A stretch of 13,980 nucleotides of DNA from Smittium culicis (lineage: Eukaryota > Kickxellomycota > Harpellomycetes > Harpellales > Legeriomycetaceae). Every line of letters starts with the position of its first letter. Position 1 is the first letter of the stretch. Below are positions 8,521-13,980 of the stretch, piece after piece. Below the pieces are notes generated by a model. It had not been told where the DNA came from and made no database searches. It saw nothing but the letters and a program-made list of their open reading frames with translations. The position numbers and the translations under genes were made by a program. Where the stretch lies: positions 1-13,980 of the forward strand of contig LSSN01004446.1 of NCBI GenBank assembly GCA_001970855.1, in the 5' to 3' direction.

Positions 8521-8710
8521 GGGATATTCTTCGGAGAGGCGGAACTTTTTTTCTTATAAATTCTATTTGCTAGTATGAGTTAGGGTAAACTATTGGTTGT
8601 ATCAATTAAACCATTCGATGATAAACTCTAAATCGAATTATAATTAAAAGTAATGCAGCAAAGTAGGAAAAACTTGATGGCAAAAGTTCCGCTCCTCGAA
8701 ATAATCCCCC
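8521..8710. mobile_element. Element X: 190-bp inverted-repeat element nested in a MITE
   Basis: The left end, GGGATATTCTTCGGAGAGGC then GGAACTTTT, is an imperfect inverted repeat (about 29 bp) of the right end, AAAAGTTCCGCTCCTCG then AAATAATCCCCC. It interrupts copy A11 between ATAT (8517-8520) and ATAT (8711-8714); removing the element and one ATAT restores the family sequence AATATAGCCAAC. A 4-bp ATAT duplication is the simplest reading; a TA duplication with the element starting TGGG fits equally well because the site is self-complementary. The plus-strand frame across its right end (8653-8886) is not a gene. Confidence 0.75.
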
Positions 8711-8754
8711 ATATAGCCAACATCGTTCAAATTAAATACTTTAATTCCGATGCT

Positions 8755-8951
8755 TTAACCCTTTCCCGTCCAACACTCTTTGAAAAAATCAATTTACTGA
8801 TTCGTTTATGGTTTATAAGTAAACTTTACTATTTGCTATTATTCAACAAAAAATCAATATTTCTTATAGCCTCGGAATTATGTTAATTTATATGAATCTA
8901 GTTTGCTAAATTTGGTAGATCAAAAATGTCTACCGCCTGTGAAAGGGTTAA
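8755..8951 (-). mobile_element. Nested subfamily A reverse copy A12
   Basis: TTAA (8755-8758) CCCTTTCCCGTCCAACACTC, ending TGTCTACCGCCTGTGAAAGGG and TTAA (8948-8951); 197 bp. It is full length and well conserved, inserted in the opposite orientation into the AGGCCTTAAG block of copy A11. The flanking TTAA is present once in uninterrupted copies and twice here, which shows target duplication directly. Confidence 0.92.
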
Positions 8952-9055
8952 AAAGTATTGGTTTTTTGATGAATAGTAGCAAATAGTAAATTTCATTAAT
9001 AATCATAAACGAATCAATAAATTCATTTTTTCGAAAGGCGTTGGACGGGAAAGGG

Positions 9056-9252
9056 TTAGCTCTTTTGTGGTCGGTGGACAGTTTTTGATCTACCAAATTT
9101 AGACAACTAAATTCGATAAAAATAATTTAATTTCGAGAATCAATCAATAATTTGTATATTATAGAATAGCAACAAATAAAAATTTTAATTTTAAATCATA
9201 AACGAATCATAAAACCCATTATTTCAAAGAGAGTTGTACGAGAAAGGGTTAA
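9056..9252 (+). mobile_element. TTAA MITE, subfamily A, diverged forward copy A13
   Basis: TTAG (9056-9059), then a diverged terminus CTCTTTTGTGGTCGGTGGAC, then TTTTTGATCTACCAAATTTAG and AAATCATAAACGAATC; right end GTACGAGAAAGGG with TTAA (9249-9252). The length is 197 bp. The left site is shared with copy A11. The left terminus has lost the initial CCC, so it is probably inactive. Confidence 0.75.
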
Positions 9253-9279
9253 TTCAATCTCCCAAATTATGCTCTTTGA

Positions 9280-9436
9280 ATAGCTCTTTGCCGATCAAAA
9301 CCCTATTAAAAATTCATTATTTATTTATGATCAATAATAAAATTTATTGCTTGTTACTATTGAGCAATAAGCCAATACTTTTTAGGGCCTCGGTGTTAAA
9401 TAGTATTTATTGATTGCAGCTGCTGGTACATGAATG
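9280..9436 (-). mobile_element. Subfamily A reverse relic A14
   Basis: It begins at ATAG then CTCTTTGCCGATC and contains ATTTATTTATGATCAATAA, GCAATAAGCCAATAC and GGGCCTCGGTGTTAAATA, in family order. Similarity fades after about 9430, so the right end is lost. Confidence 0.6.
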
Positions 9437-9489
9437 TATAAGAGCTGCTTGAAATTCAGGTAAGTATTAAACCTGTACTGAGAAATACG

Positions 9490-9663
9490 CTGATTTAAAT
9501 TTACCAAAATTAAACAGCTAAGTTCGAAGAGAATAAATTAATTTCATGATTCAGAAAATTATTGGAGTATTTAATTAGTTCAGCAAATAGATGATATTAT
9601 TTTTTATCTTCATCGAATCATGACTACTACTCTATTAATTCGGAATTGCTTATGATGGGTAAA
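9490..9663 (+). mobile_element. Subfamily A forward relic A15
   Basis: The blocks TGATTTAAATTTACC, GCTAAGTTCGAAGAG, AATTTCATGATTCAG, TTATTGGAGTATTTAATT and CATCGAATCATGA match the forward family text in order, with many substitutions. GATGGG TAAA at the right probably corresponds to the usual right end. The left end is unrecognisable. With A14 it forms another head-to-head pair. Confidence 0.45.
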
Positions 9664-10023
9664 ATGAGCAGCGCCTTATATTTTATTGTTGCAGAAAGCA
9701 TAGAAAAAAAAACGTAATATATTACCGTATTTTTTTAAGTAATTAAGCTAGCAAGTAAATATGATTCTAATAATAGATTTAGTATTTATGTAATAATCTT
9801 TTTATATTATAGATATATTATATAATTGATACCTATAACTACTGATTCATTAAATGCTATAGATGTGCGCTTACTGTTAATTGGAAGACCTGTACTGTAT
9901 AAATTTGCTAATAAAACTTACATTTGATGTGAAAACTTTTGTACAAATAGAGTATTTCGAAATTTTAGTACACTGAAAACAATACAGAAACAAAATTCTA
10001 AATTATAAAACTTGAGTAGCATT

Positions 10024-10104
10024 TGATTAATGAAATTCCAGTCAAGGGATTTATTTATAAATTCATAGTAATATCTGGAATAAAGCAGTAAGTAATAAAC
10101 ACAA
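10024..10104 (+). promoter_or_regulatory. Block shared with the MsrB promoter region
   Basis: CCAGTCAA (10038-10045) is followed by TTTATTTATAAATTCA, and CAGTAAGTAA lies about 20 nt further on. The same elements in the same order occur at 5701-5774 upstream of MsrB. If this is the promoter of the transporter, the leader would be about 600 nt long and include small upstream frames. It could instead serve an unrecognised small transcript or be a repeat remnant. Confidence 0.35.
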
Positions 10105-10157
10105 AGTTATCGAATAAGGGCATACAATGAAGGGTTATTTCTAGGGATTTATATTAT

Positions 10158-10218
10158 GTAAATTTCCTCTTTTCTTTTTAGTAAATTTAATGTGCTAACT
10201 TTGGCTTTATATCTTCAG
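10158..10218 (+). other. Candidate leader intron upstream of the transporter
   Basis: Donor GTAAAT (10158), a pyrimidine-rich stretch, branch-like TGCTAAC (10193-10199) and acceptor TTCAG (ending 10218) are arranged like intron 1 of the transporter. A shorter variant starts at the GTAAAT at 10181. No coding frame spans it, so it would lie in an untranslated leader. The signals are visible; that the region is transcribed is inference. Confidence 0.3.
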
Positions 10219-10354
10219 AGTTTATAATTGGAAAATATGGCACAAGCAAAAATTTTGAATGCCTCATAATAAAGCTAAAAAAAATATTCTCAAACAATAA
10301 TAAAACATGAATTTTTTAGAGTGATGGAATATATTGAAATTCCACTTTGTTTTT

Positions 10355-10374
10355 CGTTTCGTTTCGTTTCGTTT
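10355..10374 (+). repeat. (CGTTT)4 short tandem repeat
   Basis: Four exact CGTTT units lie about 315 bp upstream of the transporter start codon. No function is evident. Confidence 0.9.
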
Positions 10375-10688
10375 TTAACTTTTAACTATAAATCTATATA
10401 ATCCTAAAAAGTGAAAAGGTTAATATTATTTAGTTTCGAGCTGGATAAATAAATCTATAGCCAGTAAAAAAAACCCCCCAGCTTATAAGTACAAAAACTA
10501 TATAGGCGAAAAAGAAAGTCTGCAATTAGCGAGAAACCCAGCGAAAGAAATTGAATTTTAGGATATATAATATAAAAATCTTGAAAAAGTACGGGATATC
10601 GAAAGAATCTTGATATTCTCGCATCTAAATTTTTGATAATCCATATACAGTCATATAATTAAATTATTATTATATCTACCTGAAAAAA

Positions 10689-12507
10689 ATGCCAATCGAT
10701 CAAGCTAGTAATAAGAGATCTGATATTCTCAATCAGTCCTTAATTCCAGGAAATCCATACTTTTCTGATGACCGCTCTAGTAATATGATAAGATTACAAA
10801 AATCAAAAAGACTTTCTAAACTCAGAGAGGTAGATTCAGAAGGTCGTAGCGCAGATATTGGAATATCTAATAACCGGTTAATAGACGAAAATTCTAGGAT
10901 ATCAGAAGAAAGCGAAGATTTTAACGCTAATGGAGATTTTTACTTCAATGATGGTACAATCCAACCCAGCAACGATATCAGAACTATTTCCTTTGGAACT
11001 GCATTACTTCTATACATGTAACTTTTCTAAATATTATCTATTTTTTAATATACTTTTATGTACTAACATTTTCATTTTTTTTTAGATGTGTTACTATCAA
11101 TGTTGGCGCATTACAAGTGCCGTTTGCGTTTACTACTGGAGGATGGGTATCAGTGCTATTTGTTTTTGCATGCTTTTTTGCGTCGGTGATAACAGGAATT
11201 ATGTCATACCAGTGTCTGCAGTTTAACCAGTAAAGCCTCAATATACATTAAAACTTTATTGCAAATTATAAGCCAAAAAAATATCAAATACTTATTGAAG
11301 TATACATTAATCACATCTTTATTCTCATTATATTATATTTTAGGGGTACATACAAGAGAAACTTCCATCATATTGCACAGTTTGCATTCGGTTCAAAAGG
11401 ATACACGGCATCGCTGATAATGAGCAATTTGAATATAATGTCATCATGTATTGTTATGTTATCAGTAGTAGGAAGCATTGGAGGAGCGCTGTTCAGTACC
11501 ACAAAAAGACATTTTGATAGTAGGGTTTGGATGTTGATTTTCTCTATTTTCATCCTGTTGATGTTTTTAACATTGAGAAGATTTTACTCATTTGCAAGAG
11601 CTGGTATTCTAGGTGGTATATTGGCAATTCTGATGCTAATAATGTTTACAGTAATGGGTTTTAGCATTTACAACACCTTTGAAGTCACAACATCTCTTGA
11701 AGGGTATTACAACAAAGATTCAATTAAATTAGGAAGTGATGGTTTGGCAATTATTAAACATTCTTTTGCTTCTATTTATTTCCCTGTATCATTTGGTTTT
11801 TGCGGCTATGCTTTCGGAGGCTCAGCTATGCATACTATAATTCAACAAAACATGACTACGCCTAAAAACTGGCCTATTGTTTTAGTTTTCGGATCATTTA
11901 TAGTTTTCGTTTTAATTACACTATATGGATCTTCAATGTACTATTCGTTTGGAGACATAGCCTCGACTGCAGCCGTCCCATTCCAGCTTCCAATAAGTAA
12001 GTCAATATTATTTATATTGGTTATACCAACATTTCTTTATATTAACATACATTTTTTTCCAATCAATAAATAGACAAATACACGAACGTTACTTATGCCT
12101 TTGCAATACTCCACATGTTGATTTTAATCCCAATATACTTCTACACAATATCTTACGACTGGGAATCCAGCTTCCAATTCAACAAATCTAATTTGTACAG
12201 ATCACAAAAAGTTGTGAAAATTGTAAGAGTTGTTTTAAGGTCAAGCCTATGGGTTCTAATGTTGCTTCTAGTTTGCTTGATCCCAAAATCATATGCGATA
12301 TTCAATGTATTTTCCATATTTTCTTCAGGATTCGTTTACTACATTATACCAGCATCATGCTATTTACGTATAAACAGTTGGAAGCTATGCAGCAAATTTG
12401 AAAAAATAGGAACTATAATTGTTATAATTGTTGGAATTTTCGTTTCTGTTTTCGGTACTGCAGGAGCAGTGTTCTATTTACTCTACGGAACACAAGTAGT
12501 TTTATAA
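10689..12507 (+). CDS. AAAP-family amino acid transporter (AVT/Aa_trans-like), four exons
   Basis: Exons 10689-11017, 11086-11229, 11344-11996 and 12074-12507 join in frame to 1560 nt, encoding 519 residues. The family comprises amino acid/proton or auxin-type permeases; the fungal AVT branch works mainly at the vacuole. Residues 1-98 are hydrophilic and rich in S, R, D and E, the usual cytosolic N-terminal extension of AVT proteins. Eleven hydrophobic segments follow, at roughly 99-122, 131-153, 178-207, 219-236, 243-268, 293-315, 334-360, 378-405, 432-450, 453-477 and 488-515. The first has NVGALQVPFAFTTGGW (compare the family pattern G-G-L-PYAF-GG). The sixth, FGFCGYAFGGSAMHTI, matches the family's F-GH-A-P segment, with Y in place of H. 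The start is chosen because an in-frame TAA lies at 10656 with no ATG between; a non-coding upstream exon remains possible. Substrate and membrane cannot be told from sequence. Confidence 0.9.
11018..11085 (+). other. Intron 1 of the transporter gene
   Basis: 68 nt. Donor GTAACT, consensus branch TACTAAC at 11061-11067, T-rich tract, acceptor TTTAG. Splicing converts AT|G TAA (a stop) into ATA and continues the first membrane segment as LLLYICVTINVGALQVPFAF. Confidence 0.9.
11230..11343 (+). other. Intron 2 of the transporter gene
   Basis: 114 nt. Donor GTAAAG, acceptor TTTTAG, branch candidate CATTAAT near 11305. It joins CA|G to restore glutamine, and the frame continues exactly into the long third exon (next codons GGT ACA TAC AAG). 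Confidence 0.85.
11997..12073 (+). other. Intron 3 of the transporter gene
   Basis: 77 nt. Perfect donor GTAAGT at 11997-12002, branch candidate TATTAAC at 12040-12046, acceptor AAATAG. It joins A|AC to give asparagine in QLPISNKYTNVTYAF. Without splicing the frame ends at the TAG of the acceptor itself (12071-12073). Confidence 0.9.
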
Positions 12508-13980
12508 AAGATGGTTCAGGATTAATATAATAACAAACAGAAATATTCTAAATTTCCGCTGATAAAATTATTATCTGTTCTAAAAAAAATTCAAGCAATC
12601 TGTACTTGGGAAAGTCATAACTGTAGATTATTCAGAAAAAATATTTGAGAAATACTTGAAATCTACATTATATATTATTTATAAAAATAATTATTTACTA
12701 CAGATCATTTAATACTTTTTTCGATTTTATTGTTAATATATCATATATTTTAAAGATTTAAAATTTTTTTTTTTTAATTATTATAGATTAAAAACCAATT
12801 TATCAAATGTATTCACAATTGAAAAATATTTATATTAGGGGTTTATTTCTACCCTCAAATGTTGATTATACTAATTTATGTTTACATCGAATATCTTGGT
12901 TAGTAAAAAAATCAACATATAAAATTTAACAAAAATAAAAAATTTCCTATAAAAGTAAAATTTTAAATTTGAATTAGCAGTATAATGATAAAATTTAAAC
13001 AAAATTTTAAATAGGCTAATGCACCTGGAGAGATTCTGATAAAAATAATTAAAACTTCGAATTAGCTCACATACTTGTTTTATTTGGTCTATTCTATATA
13101 CTTGTGAGCGTGTACTAGAATATGGTCAAATTAAAATCCAGCTAGGTAATGTCAATTCGTCTCAATGTCAATAACATTTACTCTGTATTTTTAAAAATGT
13201 TTATCATAAATTATATAGATTTAGGTATAAACTACGTAAAAACTGAAAATAACCAAAATTATAGTTTTTCAACAACTTGAGTCTATCTCTAGAAAAATAT
13301 TAAACTGCTTGGTGAAAATGTAAATTTGCGAGATAATATATTTACCCAACTTTTTATATATGTAAACTTTATCAATCGCTTTTATTTTATTTTTTTTGTT
13401 TTAAAATATTTTTGTATGGTGAGCTATATTATATCAAACTATTTAATCGGCTATCTGAACTCTATTAATTTAAATAGTAGAGATAAGAACATTTGATTAA
13501 TACATTAATATTTTTTTTAAAAAAAAACTATCAAAAATAGGCTATTGATTAATGTCTAGTCTCTTATATAAAAAACAAAATATCATCTCTTGAATCCAAC
13601 TTTTATAGGCTTTTAGATTGTTTTCTATCCTCTTATTTTTTGCTTGGAAGTTTCAGTTAAACGCATTTTTTTTATATCTGAACTAAATATCATAGTTAAC
13701 GGTCGATTAACATTTTACTCTATTCTGAATTTAAATACTTTTAGTTCATAACGCTTCTCAAAACAAGAAATGGTGTAATTTCGCTCTAGTTCATCATAAT
13801 ATAATTCAAATATTTTAAAGATGGTATGGTTTGGTTTGCTATATTTGATTTGAATCTAAAACGGTCTACTTTATTAAAAAATCATAAATATTCAAAATCC
13901 GGCTTTTGAGTAGTTAGCAGAATCAGGTGGGGCAATCATTATGTAGAAACTTCCTTCAAAATTAAAAAAAAAAAAAAAAA
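12508..13980. other. Gene-free 3' flank
   Basis: AT-rich sequence after the transporter. No coding frame with recognisable features and no RNA gene is seen. Transcript ends for the transporter are probably within the first 100 bp, but no single AATAAA stands out. The window ends in a run of 17 A (13964-13980). Confidence 0.55.
13831..13870 (-). mobile_element. Short subfamily A relic
   Basis: TTGGTTTGCTATATTTG followed by ATCTAAAACGGTCTACTTT resembles the right part of reverse family members (TAGTTTGCTAAATTTGG, AAAAATGTCTACCGC; and AAAACGGTCTACTTC in copy A4). No terminus or TTAA is preserved. It is the only trace of the family downstream of the transporter gene. Confidence 0.4.

Larger units (their letters stand above)
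8476..9059 (+). mobile_element. Subfamily A forward copy A11, split by two nested insertions
   Basis: The left part, TTAA then CCCCTTCCCGCGCGGTAG, runs to GCGTAATAT (8520). After element X (8521-8710) the copy resumes with ATATAGCCAACATCGTTC and AATTCCGATGCTTTAA (8758). After nested copy A12 it resumes with TTAAAAAGTATTGG (from 8948), then AATCATAAACGAATC, and ends GGACGGGAAAGGG TTAG (9056-9059). Subtracting both insertions leaves about 200 bp, the family length, and the three pieces join in family order. Confidence 0.85.
9664..10688. other. Upstream region of the amino acid transporter gene
   Basis: There is no protein gene of recognisable type in this 1 kb. It holds the promoter-like block at 10024-10104, two tiny frames (10127-10144, 5 codons; 10237-10269, 10 codons), a candidate untranslated-leader intron at 10158-10218, a (CGTTT)4 repeat at 10355-10374 and a C-rich patch (CCCCCC near 10477) followed by TTATAAGTAC. 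A weak resemblance to the MITE right end (TTTTTTAGAGTGATGGA) lies near 10313. Confidence 0.5.

Noticed and set aside
8653..8886. Plus-strand frame of 77 codons
   Set aside because: It spans the end of element X, part of copy A11 and part of A12; no conserved protein features.
11056..11553. Two minus-strand frames opposite the transporter
   Set aside because: They are antisense to transporter exons 2 and 3, which join in frame with proper splice sites.
13964..13980. Terminal A-run as a retrotransposon poly(A) tail
   Set aside because: It coincides with the window edge and no retroelement sequence or target duplication can be recognised before it.

Overview
The window reads as nuclear DNA of an AT-rich eukaryote, most likely an early-diverging fungus. 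It has three recognisable eukaryotic protein genes. One carries short GT-AG introns (68, 114 and 77 nt) with a TACTAAC-type branch site about 18 nt before the acceptor. One encodes a complex I accessory subunit, so the organism has mitochondrial respiration. The lineage is an inference from gene content and base composition; no phylogenetic marker is present, and I do not name a species.

Layout. 1-1660: a cluster of short TTAA-flanked repeats (MITEs) and a (TTA)35 microsatellite. 1660-4944: a gene-free stretch of extreme AT content holding an (ATAGT)13 tandem repeat and no copy of the MITE family. 4945-5563: two full-length MITEs. 5877-6377 (+): a methionine-R-sulfoxide reductase (MsrB) with a probable mitochondrial presequence. 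6638-6829 (-), possibly to 6894: the NDUFB3/B12 subunit of respiratory complex I, convergent with MsrB. 7311-9663: a dense MITE array including nested insertions. 10689-12507 (+): a four-exon, 519-residue amino acid transporter of the AAAP/AVT (Aa_trans) family with 11 predicted membrane segments. 12508-13980: no gene seen.

The most striking content is the repeat family. Family A elements are about 190-200 bp, begin CCCTTTCCCG, end CGGGAAAGGG and are flanked by TTAA. This is the signature of non-autonomous piggyBac-like elements. About 15 copies or fragments are visible, plus two copies of a second subfamily (B) that shares only the termini. Several neighbours share a single TTAA. One copy (8476-9059) carries a second copy inserted exactly at its own internal TTAA, and also an unrelated 190 bp inverted-repeat element. 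No transposase is encoded in the window.

The three genes do not form a pathway in any obvious sense. MsrB and NDUFB3 may both act in mitochondria, and the transporter probably acts at the vacuolar or another internal membrane. A block of about 75 bp containing a TATA-like box lies upstream of both MsrB and the transporter and may be a shared promoter module.
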